From an uncultured Ruminococcus sp. (lineage in GTDB: Bacteria; Bacillota; Clostridia; Oscillospirales; Ruminococcaceae): a stretch of 58,201 nucleotides of DNA. Location: the NCBI GenBank assembly GCA_947566125.1, contig CANOIR010000011.1, positions 1-58,201 on the forward strand. The letters are read 5' to 3'. Of this stretch, positions 44,204-52,264 are shown piece by piece. The position numbers were made by a program, and so were the translations under genes. Positions within the stretch are counted from its first letter, which is position 1. Every line of letters starts with the position of its first letter. The notes under the pieces are model-generated. The model saw only the letters and a program-made list of their open reading frames with translations, was not told the DNA's origin and made no database searches.

Positions 44204-45127
44204 ATGGCAATGCACGATGTCGAAAAGACGGCGATTCGCACTGGTTATAAGAATGCCAAAAGAATGCGGCGACGCAGACGGTTTATGCCAATATATATAT
44301 TTACAGTTTTGCTGCTCACTGCTTGTTTGGGAATGGCACTTTCAATGACGCTTTTCTTTAATGTGTCATCAATAAAAGTTACCGGTACAGCACCGCAATA
44401 TTCTGCTGAAGAAATAACCATGGCAAGCGGTGTTGGCAAGGGTGATAATCTTTTGAGAATGAATGTAAAGGAACTTGAAAATAATATAGAATCCGATATG
44501 ATTTATATAGAGTCGGCAACAGTGTCAAAAAAGTATCCTGATGCAGTTACGATAGATGTAAAATCGTGTCATGAAGCATATAATATTTATTTTGACAATG
44601 GAATCCTTATGACAAGTGAAAGCGGAAAGATAATCACCAACAGTACGGAAGCAGGAGAAGGTCTTACGGGAATATATGGTTTTAATCCTTCTGTTCTTAC
44701 ACCGGGACTCCATACTTCATCATCTGATGAAACTAAAAATGTGATTTTTAAAACATTGGCTGAAATTATGTCAAATGAGCTTGATTATTCTATAACATCA
44801 ATAGATATGTCGGACAAGTATAATATAGTTGTTGTATTTGATGATAGAATAGAATTTTCAATGGGCAACTGGAATGAGATACCATATAAAATCACTCTTG
44901 CTGAATCTGTAATGGGAAGACTTGGCGATGCCAAAGAAGGTTACCTTACTATGGTAGGAAATAATCAGTGTTCATTCAGAGAAAAAGCAGCGGTTGAACT
45001 TGCAAATCAAGTAAAATCAACAGGTTTAACAACAACTGATACAGGTATAACTTCTGCTCAGGGCAATGCGGTTTCTGAAGCTACCACAACCACTACTATT
45101 ACTACAGAAATTATAGCTGAAAACTAA
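44204..45127 (+). CDS. ftsQ: Cell division protein FtsQ/DivIB
   Basis: This 307-residue bitopic protein has a basic cytosolic N-terminus (KRMRRRRRF), one membrane helix (about 36-58), and an extracytoplasmic POTRA domain (FFNVSSIKVTGTAPQYSAEE) followed by the FtsQ beta domain. It ends with a Thr-rich tail. The start at 44204 has GAGGAGG 5 nt before it; the longest ORF would begin 14 codons upstream without a site. It probably bridges FtsL/DivIC to the division machinery. No ftsA lies between it and ftsZ. Confidence 0.88.
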   Translation: MAMHDVEKTAIRTGYKNAKRMRRRRRFMPIYIFTVLLLTACLGMALSMTLFFNVSSIKVTGTAPQYSAEEITMASGVGKGDNLLRMNVKELENNIESDMIYIESATVSKKYPDAVTIDVKSCHEAYNIYFDNGILMTSESGKIITNSTEAGEGLTGIYGFNPSVLTPGLHTSSSDETKNVIFKTLAEIMSNELDYSITSIDMSDKYNIVVVFDDRIEFSMGNWNEIPYKITLAESVMGRLGDAKEGYLTMVGNNQCSFREKAAVELANQVKSTGLTTTDTGITSAQGNAVSEATTTTTITTEIIAEN

Positions 45128-45193
45128 GCAGTGGCGAATAATGGATTATTATAAGAAAATATGCCTAAAAAAGAAAAAAATTTTAAAAATCAC

Positions 45194-45222
45194 TTGAAAT
45201 ATGCTTGGAAGTATGTTAAAAT
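45194..45222 (+). promoter_or_regulatory. Promoter of ftsZ
   Basis: TTGAAA (45194-45199), 17 bp, TAAAAT (45217-45222), in the 177-nt gap after ftsQ. It would allow FtsZ levels above those of the upstream cluster. Confidence 0.65.
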
Positions 45223-45304
45223 AAAAAGTGTATTTATATGTTAAGCGTTAAAAGCAATAAAAGCATTATGAGTATATATGCAAAAATTAGGAGGAAGCAA
45301 AATA

Positions 45305-46498
45305 ATGACTGATTTCATTTATGAAGACGCATTTGAACCGGATGTTTGTATTAAAGTAATAGGCGTTGGCGGAGCAGGTGGCAATGCTTTAAACTGTATG
45401 GTTCAGTCCGGTGTTCAGAATATTGAGTATATTGCAGTAAATACAGATGCTAAGGCTTTGAATAATTCAAAGGCAAATACTAGAATTCAGATCGGTGCGA
45501 AGTTGACACGTGGAAGAGGTGCGGGAAACAAGCCTGAAATAGGAGCAAGCAGTGCGGAAGAAAATTCTGAAGAGATAGAGGCTGCACTCAAGGGTGCTGA
45601 TATGATATTTATTACTGCCGGAATGGGTGGCGGTACTGGTACTGGTGCTGCACCTGTTGTAGCACGTATTGCAAAGGATGCAGGCATTTTGACGGTTGCT
45701 GTTGTTACAAAACCATTTGCTTTTGAGCGTGAGCAGAAAATGGCTCAGGCTGAAAAGGGCATTGCAGAACTTAGAAAGTATGTAGATTCCCTTATTGTTA
45801 TTCCTAATGAAAAACTTCTTGAGGGCGATGATAAGCCTCTTACAATGCGTGAATCATTTGCACGTTCAGACGATATTCTGGAAAAGGGCGTTCGCAGCAT
45901 TTCTGATTTGATTGTTGAAGAGGGATATATCAATCTGGACTTTGCAGATATTACAACTATTATGCGTGGTGCTGGATATGCTCATATGGCAATTGGTCAT
46001 GGTTCCGGCAAGGACAAGGCAAAGGTTGCAGCAGCAGAAGTTATTGCAAGTCCGCTGCTTGAAACATCTATTGCAGGAGCTAAGCGTTTGCTTATCAATA
46101 TTACTATGAGCGAAGATGTTCTTTCATCTGATGTAGATACAGCTACAAAGCTTATTACCGAAAAGGCCGCTGAAAATGTTGAATCTATTTTTGGTACAGC
46201 GTTTAAGTCTGATATGCATGATGAGATGACGATTACAGTTATTGCTACTGGCTTTGGAGATGTTGATGAGCCGGAAAATGAAGCTGTTGAAGCTGAAGTG
46301 GAAACAGAAAAAGCACCGGCAGTAGAAGCTGTTCAGCCAAAAGCTCCTGAGGTTAAGGTGAATCCTGCTCCAAAAGCAAGACCGTCAGTACAGGCAGCAC
46401 AACCTGTACAGTCTGCAAGTGAACAGTCTGTATCAAAAGAGCCGCTTTTAAACGATGAAGAATGGGATACTATCTTCAAGATCCTTGACGAAAGATAA
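45305..46498 (+). CDS. ftsZ: Cell division GTPase FtsZ
   Basis: This 397-residue tubulin homologue forms the Z ring. GVGGAGGNALNCM binds nucleotide, the tubulin signature GGGTGTGAAP starts at about 108, and NLDFADITTIM is the T7 loop. The start at 45305 has AGGAGG 10 nt before it. A Pro/Ala/Glu-rich linker (about 320-380) leads to the C-terminus LLNDEEWDTIFKILDER. The usual DIPxFLR-type peptide that docks FtsA or SepF is not obvious; the acidic-aromatic ending may be a lineage-specific version. The ftsZ gene has its own promoter and terminator. Confidence 0.97.
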   Translation: MTDFIYEDAFEPDVCIKVIGVGGAGGNALNCMVQSGVQNIEYIAVNTDAKALNNSKANTRIQIGAKLTRGRGAGNKPEIGASSAEENSEEIEAALKGADMIFITAGMGGGTGTGAAPVVARIAKDAGILTVAVVTKPFAFEREQKMAQAEKGIAELRKYVDSLIVIPNEKLLEGDDKPLTMRESFARSDDILEKGVRSISDLIVEEGYINLDFADITTIMRGAGYAHMAIGHGSGKDKAKVAAAEVIASPLLETSIAGAKRLLINITMSEDVLSSDVDTATKLITEKAAENVESIFGTAFKSDMHDEMTITVIATGFGDVDEPENEAVEAEVETEKAPAVEAVQPKAPEVKVNPAPKARPSVQAAQPVQSASEQSVSKEPLLNDEEWDTIFKILDER

Positions 46499-46506
46499 GA
46501 TTTTCT

Positions 46507-46546
46507 AAAAGGCTGTTGCAGAGCTTTTATTTGCAACAGCCTTTTT
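46507..46546 (+). terminator. Terminator after ftsZ
   Basis: AAAAGGCTGTTGCA (46507-46520) and TGCAACAGCCTTTT (46532-46545) form a perfect 14-bp stem with an 11-nt loop and a U-rich 3' end. It closes the dcw cluster. Confidence 0.93.
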
Positions 46547-46706
46547 GTTATTTTCATTTGCAAAACAAGCATATTGCCCACTTGCAGAGATCGTATGGCA
46601 GTCGCTCGTTTTTGCTATTTCATGTGCATTATAACAAATTTTGTGAGATGAAAACTGTTTGAATTGCTATTTTTCTTGGATAGATTTTGTTTTTTGTGGA
46701 ATTATA

Positions 46707-46735
46707 TTGACAAAGAATAACTTTTTAGATATAAT
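46707..46735 (+). promoter_or_regulatory. Promoter of the SigH-like sigma factor gene
   Basis: TTGACA (46707-46712), 17 bp, TATAAT (46730-46735): a perfect housekeeping promoter. The remaining 283-bp ftsZ-to-sigma gap has no supported gene. Confidence 0.85.
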
Positions 46736-46781
46736 AAAAAGGTACAGATTGAATCGGAGTAGCAGATGAGGGAGTATGCAC

Positions 46782-47342
46782 TTGAAGAATTTTAAGCTTG
46801 AACATTGTACAGATGAAGAGCTTGCCCTTATGGCAGAAAAAGATTCAGAGGCAATGTGTGTTTTGATATCAAGATATACAAGGCTTATTCGTTGGAAAGC
46901 GTCAATGATGTGTGGTTCGGTTGAAGCCGATGATCTTGCACAAGAGGGATTTATGGGGTTGTTATCTGCTGTTACAGCGTTTGATAAACAACGTAATATT
47001 AAATTTTCAACTTATGCAAACATATGCATTACAAATAGAATGGTTTCGGCTTTAAGAAACAGCAGCGGTCTTCCAATGCCTGTTGGCGACATAAGTGAAC
47101 CTGTATTTGAAATGCCGGATACAAATGCACAGCCTGATTCTATTGTTTTAAAGCGTGAAGAATGGGCAGATCTGTGGCGAAAGATTACATCTCAGCTGTC
47201 AGATTTTGAATACCAAATTTGCATTATGTTTATTGGCGGTTTGAGTTATATGGAAATTGCGGATAAGCTTGGTGTTTCTGTAAAATCTGTTAATAATGCT
47301 TTACAAAGAGTTCGCAGTAAAATGCGAAGAATATCAATGTAG
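46782..47342 (+). CDS. SigH-like RNA polymerase sigma factor
   Basis: This sigma-70 family protein of about 186 residues has region 2 (CGSVEADDLAQEGFMGLL, IKFSTYANICITNRM) and region 4 (GGLSYMEIADKLGVSVKSVN then ALQRVRSKM) but no region 1.1 or 3, which fits the SigH (early sporulation) group. I prefer the TTG at 46782, 7 nt after GAGGGAG; an ATG at 46776 is in frame but only 1 nt from that site. A 9-codon ORF (ATG 46766 to TAA 46795) overlaps the start out of frame and might couple or limit translation. SigH-type function is inferred, not proven. Confidence 0.82.
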   Translation: MKNFKLEHCTDEELALMAEKDSEAMCVLISRYTRLIRWKASMMCGSVEADDLAQEGFMGLLSAVTAFDKQRNIKFSTYANICITNRMVSALRNSSGLPMPVGDISEPVFEMPDTNAQPDSIVLKREEWADLWRKITSQLSDFEYQICIMFIGGLSYMEIADKLGVSVKSVNNALQRVRSKMRRISM

Positions 47343-47360
47343 GCATTACATATTATATAA

Positions 47361-47430
47361 GGTCCGGTAGCTTAATGATAAGAGCAAGGTGCAAAGCACC
47401 CGGTGTCGGTGTGAATCCGTTCCCGGTCCA
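47361..47430 (+). other. Degenerate tRNA-like sequence
   Basis: The 70-nt stretch begins GGTCCGGTAGCTTAATGATA and ends in GGTCCA. The D arm is good (TA then GCTT/GAGC with an AATGATAA loop), and GTGTCGG plus GTGAATCCG recall a variable region and T arm. The acceptor arms GGTCCGG/CCGGTCC pair with one T-T mismatch. The anticodon arm is wrong: it folds as GGTGC-AAA-GCACC with a three-base loop. The T loop lacks TTC. It is therefore not annotated as a working tRNA; it may be a pseudo-tRNA or a tRNA-mimicking leader of the next gene. Confidence 0.5.
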
Positions 47431-47469
47431 ACATAACTCATACTAAGCTGTTGTTATGACGCAGCAGCG

Positions 47470-47491
47470 GAATTTTCCGAGTGGAGAATTC
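47470..47491 (+). promoter_or_regulatory. Hairpin just before the zinc-ribbon gene
   Basis: GAATTTTCC (47470-47478), GAGT loop, GGAGAATTC (47483-47491): 9 bp with one G-U pair. It ends 4 nt before AAGGAAAGG, the ribosome binding site of the next gene, and follows the tRNA-like element, so the 166-nt gap is largely structured. Confidence 0.5.
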
Positions 47492-47508
47492 AGAAAGGAA
47501 AGGTCACT

Positions 47509-47799
47509 ATGTACGAGGATAAGACTTTAGTATGCAAGGATTGCGGAGAGGAATTCGTTTTCACAGCTGGTGAACAGGAATTTTACGCTGAAAAGGGCTT
47601 TGTAAACGAGCCAAAGCGTTGTAAAGCTTGCCGTAATGCTAAGAAGGGAGCAACCGGTACATCTTCTAAGCCGGAGCGTGAGATGTTTATTGCTACTTGT
47701 GCATCATGCGGTGGTGAAGCAAGAGTTCCGTTCCAGCCAAGAGAAGACCGTGCAGTATATTGCAGTGAGTGCTTCGCTAAAATGAAGGCAGCTCAATAA
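47509..47799 (+). CDS. Small double zinc-ribbon protein
   Basis: This 96-residue protein has two zinc sites. The first is LVCKDCGEEFVFTAGEQEFY with RCKACR (Cys-x2-Cys ... Cys-x2-Cys), the family often called the probable zinc-ribbon domain. The second, CASCGGEARVPFQPREDRAV then YCSECF, is a related Cys4 unit common in clostridial short proteins. The function is unknown; such proteins may bind nucleic acids. AAGGAAAGG precedes the ATG. Well-used codons suggest good expression. A hairpin follows the stop. Confidence 0.85.
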   Translation: MYEDKTLVCKDCGEEFVFTAGEQEFYAEKGFVNEPKRCKACRNAKKGATGTSSKPEREMFIATCASCGGEARVPFQPREDRAVYCSECFAKMKAAQ

Positions 47800-47816
47800 G
47801 AATGGAAAAATGGGAC

Positions 47817-47847
47817 GGGCATGGCGAAAGCTGTGCCTTGTCTTTAT
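47817..47847 (+). terminator. GAAA-loop hairpin after the zinc-ribbon gene
   Basis: GGCATGGC (47818-47825), GAAA, GCTGTGCC (47830-47837): 8 bp with two G-U pairs, then TTGTCTTTATT. It is a moderate terminator or attenuator 18 nt after the stop. Confidence 0.55.
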
Positions 47848-47875
47848 TAAAAATAAAAAATAGGAGGAAAAAACA

Positions 47876-48088
47876 ATGGCGGTAACAATTACAAAGGATA
47901 CTATTATTGGAGATATTCTTGACATTGCACCTGAAACTGCACCAATGTTTATGGAGATCGGTATGCACTGTCTGGGCTGTCCTGCATCACGTGGTGAAAC
48001 TGTAGAGGAAGCCTGCATGGTTCATGGTGTTAACTGTGAAGAACTCCTTGAAAAGCTGAATCAGCAGATTGCTGCTAAGGAAGCGTAA
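47876..48088 (+). CDS. DUF1858 domain protein
   Basis: This 70-residue protein matches DUF1858, a small helical domain seen alone or at the N-terminus of ScdA/RIC iron-sulfur repair proteins. It starts MAVTITKDTIIGDILDIAPE and has the paired cysteines in GMHCLGCPASRGETVEEAC. The Cys-x2-Cys pair suggests metal or cluster contact, or redox sensing, but the function is unknown. TAGGAGG lies before the ATG. A strong terminator follows. Confidence 0.87.
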   Translation: MAVTITKDTIIGDILDIAPETAPMFMEIGMHCLGCPASRGETVEEACMVHGVNCEELLEKLNQQIAAKEA

Positions 48089-48111
48089 GTCTTTATATGA
48101 TTTTAGCTTAT

Positions 48112-48142
48112 GCGGCTGTTTGATAGACAGCCGCTTTCTTTT
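48112..48142 (+). terminator. Terminator after the DUF1858 gene
   Basis: GCGGCTGT (48112-48119), TTGATAG, ACAGCCGC (48127-48134): a perfect 8-bp stem followed by TTTCTTTTT. Confidence 0.9.
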
Positions 48143-48200
48143 TCTGAAAGTTTTTTATACTATATACTATTGATATTAAAATGGTGAGGTGACAGATGGA

Positions 48201-48878
48201 GTGCTTACGAAACGGCTTTCTGCATGTGCAGAATTTGTTTCAGACGATGGAATTGCCTGTGATGTTGGAACTGACCATGCATATTTAGCGACAGAGCTGC
48301 TGAGAAGCGGCAAATGTAAAAAGGTGATCGCATCTGATGTAGCAGAAGGACCTTTGAATGCAGCAATGAGAACTCTGGTTCATGCAGGAATGATCGACAG
48401 GGCAGAGCTTATTTTGTCAGATGGGCTTTTAAATGTTCCTTCAGATGGAGTTACTGATGTAGTTATTGCCGGTATGGGCGGTGAAACAATTGTTCATATT
48501 CTTAAGGAATGTGAATGGATAAAAAATAATGTAAACCTTATTTTACAGCCAATGACGAAGATACCTCTGCTGCGTAGCTGGCTTTGTGAAAATGGTTTTA
48601 ATATAACTTGTGAGAAAATTGTCTGTGAAGGACGTTTTTTTTATACAGTAATGAAAGCAGTATATGATGGGAATATACATAGCCTTTCTGAATTTGAGCG
48701 TGAATTGGGAATTGCTGATTGGAATGATGAAACTGTAAAATCGTATGGAAGATTTAGGTATTCTCAGCTTAAGAAGGTTTGTATAAATCTTGAAAAAGCA
48801 GACCTTAATACTGCTTGTTCTTATAAGAATATTATGCAAGAGATCGCATTAAGATGCAAAGATTTGGAGTTAGAATAA
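48201..48878 (+). CDS. trmK: tRNA (adenine-22-N1)-methyltransferase
   Basis: This 225-residue class I SAM methyltransferase (TrmK/YqfN, DUF633) modifies A22 of tRNAs in Gram-positives. The SAM site is ACDVGTDHAYLATELL, followed by DVVIAGMGGETIVHIL and LQPMTKIPLLRSWL. GTG 48201 was chosen because GAGGTG lies 9 nt before it and MLTKRLSACAEF is a typical start; GTG 48189 is an alternative. It is followed by the Nif3-like gene after 1 nt, the same pair as yqfN-yqfO in Bacillus. Confidence 0.9.
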   Translation: MLTKRLSACAEFVSDDGIACDVGTDHAYLATELLRSGKCKKVIASDVAEGPLNAAMRTLVHAGMIDRAELILSDGLLNVPSDGVTDVVIAGMGGETIVHILKECEWIKNNVNLILQPMTKIPLLRSWLCENGFNITCEKIVCEGRFFYTVMKAVYDGNIHSLSEFERELGIADWNDETVKSYGRFRYSQLKKVCINLEKADLNTACSYKNIMQEIALRCKDLELE

Positions 48879-48879
48879 A

Positions 48880-49662
48880 ATGATAAAAGTAAAAGATGTT
48901 TATAATAAGATAAATTCAATAGCACCATTTTCCGAACAGGAAAGCTGGGATAATAGTGGACTTCTTATTGGCGATATGGATATGCCGGCAGAGAAGATAT
49001 ATATATGTCTTGATATTTCAAATGAGGCTGTTTCTGCTGCAAAGGAAGCGTCTGCACAGCTTATGGTGTCGCATCATCCGGTAATATTTTCTCCTCTTAA
49101 AAATCTTGATTCTAATAATCCTGTCTGGCAGTTTGTAAAAAATAATATGGCTGCTATATGCGTTCATACTCCGCTTGATATTTCATCAGAGGGAATAAAT
49201 GCAAGGCTTTATGAAATGCTAAAAGAAAAGCTTTCACTTGGAAAAATAGAAGATTCATTATGTGGAAGTGGATTTGGTTGGATAGCTCAAAGTGAGGTAG
49301 AATTTAAAGCTGATGAAATGGCTGATATATTAAGAGAAGAATTTGGATGCAGTGTTGTACGTTATTGTGCAGGCAGTAGACCGATAAGAAAAATCGCTCT
49401 TTGCAGTGGAAGTGGCGGATCATTTCTCAGCGGAATAATAGAGCAGAATTGTGATGCACTTATAACTGGTGATATAAAACACGATCAGTGGTATACTGCG
49501 AAAAATGCAGGAATTTCACTTTTTGACTGCGGACATTATCACACCGAGAAGATCGCAGTTGAACTTTTGGCAGAAAAACTTAAAGCCGAATTTCCTGATG
49601 CTGAAATTATTTGTGAGAAAAGTGAAGACCCTGCTTCATATTCATTTAGGAGGATTCAATAA
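48880..49662 (+). CDS. Nif3-like dinuclear metal centre protein
   Basis: This 260-residue protein belongs to the Nif3/YqfO family, ring-shaped hexamers with a two-metal site and unproven function, sometimes called GTP cyclohydrolase I type 2 homologues. Metal ligands are in LMVSHHPVIF and FDCGHYHTEK. WDNSGLLIGD is the typical start. The Bacillus version carries an inserted middle domain of about 100 residues, which is missing here. Its TAA overlaps the next ATG by one base, so translation is coupled. Confidence 0.9.
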   Translation: MIKVKDVYNKINSIAPFSEQESWDNSGLLIGDMDMPAEKIYICLDISNEAVSAAKEASAQLMVSHHPVIFSPLKNLDSNNPVWQFVKNNMAAICVHTPLDISSEGINARLYEMLKEKLSLGKIEDSLCGSGFGWIAQSEVEFKADEMADILREEFGCSVVRYCAGSRPIRKIALCSGSGGSFLSGIIEQNCDALITGDIKHDQWYTAKNAGISLFDCGHYHTEKIAVELLAEKLKAEFPDAEIICEKSEDPASYSFRRIQ

Positions 49663-50495
49663 TGAATATATGGAGCTGTCCTGTATGCGGAGAAGATTTA
49701 TTAAAACAGAATCAAAATAATAATAAAAGTCTTGTATGCAAAAACAATCATAGTTTTGATTATGCAAGAAGCGGTTATGTAAATTTATTAACTGCCAATC
49801 GTAAGAAAACAAAATTACCGGGAGATAATAGTCTTATGGTAAATGCTCGGCGTAATTTTTTGAGTCGGGATTTTTATAAACCTATGAGTGATAAACTTTG
49901 TGAAGTTGTTGATTCATTTATTCCGTGCAAAGGAGTAGTTCTTGACGCTGGTTGCGGTGAAGGTTATTATACAAAAAATGTATACAAGTTTCTTTCTGAA
50001 AATGGCAAAAGCCCATATGTATATGGCATTGATATTGCAAAGTGTGCTGTAGATTCAGCTGCTAAAAGCTGTAAAGATGTAGAGTTTGCAGTAGGAAGTG
50101 TATTTCATATTCCAGTGATGGATAATAGCTGCAATGTGCTTATGTCAGCATTTGCACCATATTGCGGTGATGAATTCAGACGTGTTTTAAAACCTGAAGG
50201 AACAATGATACTTGTCATTCCCGGAGCTTATCATCTATGGGAGCTTAAAAAAGCTGTTTATGATACGCCTTATAAAAATAATGTTCAGGACTATGAACTG
50301 TCCGGTTTTGAATTTATTGGGACTGAAAAAGTTAATTATGAAATATCCATGGATAATTCGAAAGATATACAAAACCTATTTGCTATGACGCCTTATTATT
50401 ATAAAACAGGAAGACAAGAACACATTCGACTTGATGCATTGCAGGAACTTCATACGAAAGTTTCCTTTGAAATATTGCAGTATAAAAAGAAATGA
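49662..50495 (+). CDS. 23S rRNA (guanine-N1)-methyltransferase, RlmA family
   Basis: This 277-residue enzyme has an N-terminal zinc finger (CPVCGEDLL, then LVCKNNHSFDYARSGYVNLL) and a class I SAM methyltransferase domain (VLDAGCGEGYYTKN near 103-116, then VYGIDIAKCAVDSAAK). This matches RlmA/TlrB, which methylate G745 or G748 of 23S rRNA. Some TlrB relatives give tylosin tolerance, but whether this one acts on 745 or 748 cannot be told. AGGAGG within the end of the preceding gene serves as its ribosome binding site. Confidence 0.87.
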   Translation: MNIWSCPVCGEDLLKQNQNNNKSLVCKNNHSFDYARSGYVNLLTANRKKTKLPGDNSLMVNARRNFLSRDFYKPMSDKLCEVVDSFIPCKGVVLDAGCGEGYYTKNVYKFLSENGKSPYVYGIDIAKCAVDSAAKSCKDVEFAVGSVFHIPVMDNSCNVLMSAFAPYCGDEFRRVLKPEGTMILVIPGAYHLWELKKAVYDTPYKNNVQDYELSGFEFIGTEKVNYEISMDNSKDIQNLFAMTPYYYKTGRQEHIRLDALQELHTKVSFEILQYKKK

Positions 50496-50506
50496 GATGA
50501 GATAAA

Positions 50507-52264
50507 ATGGCTTTAGACGGAGCGTTTTTATATGCGGTAAAAAAAGAAATGGAATTTCTTGTGGGTTCAAGAATTGAAAAGATTTATCAGCCTGCAAGAG
50601 AAGAGATAATATTGTCACTTAGAACACGTGATGGCAGCTATAAATTGCTTATATCTGCCTCTGCTGATAGGGCAAGAGTTCATCTTACAAATGTTCAGGC
50701 AGAGAATCCAAAAGTTCCGCCTATGTTTTGTATGCTGCTTAGAAAGCGTCTTGGCAGCGGTAAGCTTTTAAATATAAGACAGGATGGACTTGAACGTGTA
50801 CTTTATCTTGATTTTTCATGTATAAATGAACTTGGAGATGTGGTGGAGCTTACTCTTGTGTGCGAAATAATGGGCAGGTACTCAAATCTTATTCTTATTG
50901 ATGAGAATAAGAAAATAATTGACAGCATAAAACGTGTTGATGCTGAAATGTCTAGTAAAAGACTTGTACTTCCTGGTATGACATATGAACTTCCACCAAG
51001 AGATGAAAGACTTAATTTCCTTGAATGTTCTTGTAATGAAATTAAAGAAGCACTTAAAAGCAAAAATGGAGTACTTCCTAAAATGCTGCTTTGTACATTA
51101 GAAGGTGTTTCTCCTGTACTTGTGCGTGAATGGGCATTTTATGCCGGACGTGGAAATGAATTCCGAACTGAAACCATGAGTGATGATGATTACGACAGGC
51201 TTTGTTTTGCAATAGGACGTACAAAGGCAATGCTCAATGAAGATAATTGTCATTTTACAATTGCTTCTACAAGAGAAGGTCAGCTTAAAGACTTTTCATT
51301 TATTCCGTTGCATCAGTACGGAACTTTTATGATAACTCATGAAATGCCGTCTGCTTGTGCATTACTTGATAATTTTTATGCACAGCGTGATAAGGTCGCA
51401 CGAATGAAGCAAAGAGCAAATGATCTTTTCAGACTGCTTGTGCAAAAGTCGGAACGTATAAGCAGGAGAATTTCTTCTCAGACAGAAGAGCTTGAAGCTT
51501 GTAAGGAAAAGGATAATTTAAGACGTCAGGCAGATTTGATCTCATCGAATCTTTATCGTATCAACAAGGGCGATACTGAAGCTGTCTTGGAAGATTTCTA
51601 TGAAGAAAGTTGTCCGTCTGTTACAATAAAACTTGACCCACGACTTACTCCGCCGCAGAATGCACAGCATTATTACAGTGCATATAAAAAGGCGTGTACA
51701 GCAGAAAAGATCCTTGCAAAGCAAATAGATTCCGGACGTGAAGAGCTTGCATATCTTGATAGTGTGCTTGATGTTCTAACTCGTGCTGATACTGAAAATG
51801 ACTTGGAACAGCTTAGACTTGAACTTGCTGAACAGGGTTATATACGTTCTGTAAGACTTAAAGGCAAAGCACCAAAATCCCTGCCGCCTATAGAGTATAT
51901 ATCTTCAGAAGAATTTAAGATCTCGGTTGGAAGAAATAATAAGCAAAATGATAAACTGACATTAAAAGATTCAGAAAAACTGGATATTTGGCTTCATACA
52001 CAGAATATCCCAGGCTCGCACGTTATAATTCATACAGACGGCAGAGAAGTGCCAATGAATACTATATTAGAAGCCGCACAGCTTGCAGCATATCACAGTA
52101 AGGCACAGACATCAGCACAAGTGCCGGTTGATTATTGTTTGGTTAAATTTGTGAAAAAACCTGTTGGTTCAAAACCGGGTAAAGTAATATTTTCAAATCA
52201 GCACACTGTTTATGTAACTCCGCCTGCTGATATTGCAAAATTTAAAAGAGAGGATAAAGCATGA
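50507..52264 (+). CDS. rqcH: Ribosome quality control protein RqcH (NFACT family)
   Basis: This 585-residue protein is the bacterial Rqc2/NEMF homologue, often annotated as fibronectin-binding protein. It recognizes obstructed 50S subunits and adds C-terminal alanine tails. The NFACT-N domain begins MALDGAFLYAVKKEMEFLVG. A coiled coil (about 285-425) follows, and the NFACT-R domain has VGRNNKQNDKLTLK and IWLHTQNIPGSHVII. The 3' end overlaps the next gene by 4 nt. A surface-adhesin role is the older, less likely interpretation. Confidence 0.92.
   Translation: MALDGAFLYAVKKEMEFLVGSRIEKIYQPAREEIILSLRTRDGSYKLLISASADRARVHLTNVQAENPKVPPMFCMLLRKRLGSGKLLNIRQDGLERVLYLDFSCINELGDVVELTLVCEIMGRYSNLILIDENKKIIDSIKRVDAEMSSKRLVLPGMTYELPPRDERLNFLECSCNEIKEALKSKNGVLPKMLLCTLEGVSPVLVREWAFYAGRGNEFRTETMSDDDYDRLCFAIGRTKAMLNEDNCHFTIASTREGQLKDFSFIPLHQYGTFMITHEMPSACALLDNFYAQRDKVARMKQRANDLFRLLVQKSERISRRISSQTEELEACKEKDNLRRQADLISSNLYRINKGDTEAVLEDFYEESCPSVTIKLDPRLTPPQNAQHYYSAYKKACTAEKILAKQIDSGREELAYLDSVLDVLTRADTENDLEQLRLELAEQGYIRSVRLKGKAPKSLPPIEYISSEEFKISVGRNNKQNDKLTLKDSEKLDIWLHTQNIPGSHVIIHTDGREVPMNTILEAAQLAAYHSKAQTSAQVPVDYCLVKFVKKPVGSKPGKVIFSNQHTVYVTPPADIAKFKREDKA

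Noticed and set aside
47361..47430. Functional tRNA-Cys (GCA visible in the middle)
   Set aside because: No 5-bp anticodon stem can be formed around GCA with a 7-base loop, and the T loop lacks TTC.
50507..52264. Fibronectin-binding adhesin
   Set aside because: The NFACT architecture, lack of a signal peptide and the modern understanding of RqcH make a ribosome quality control role more likely.
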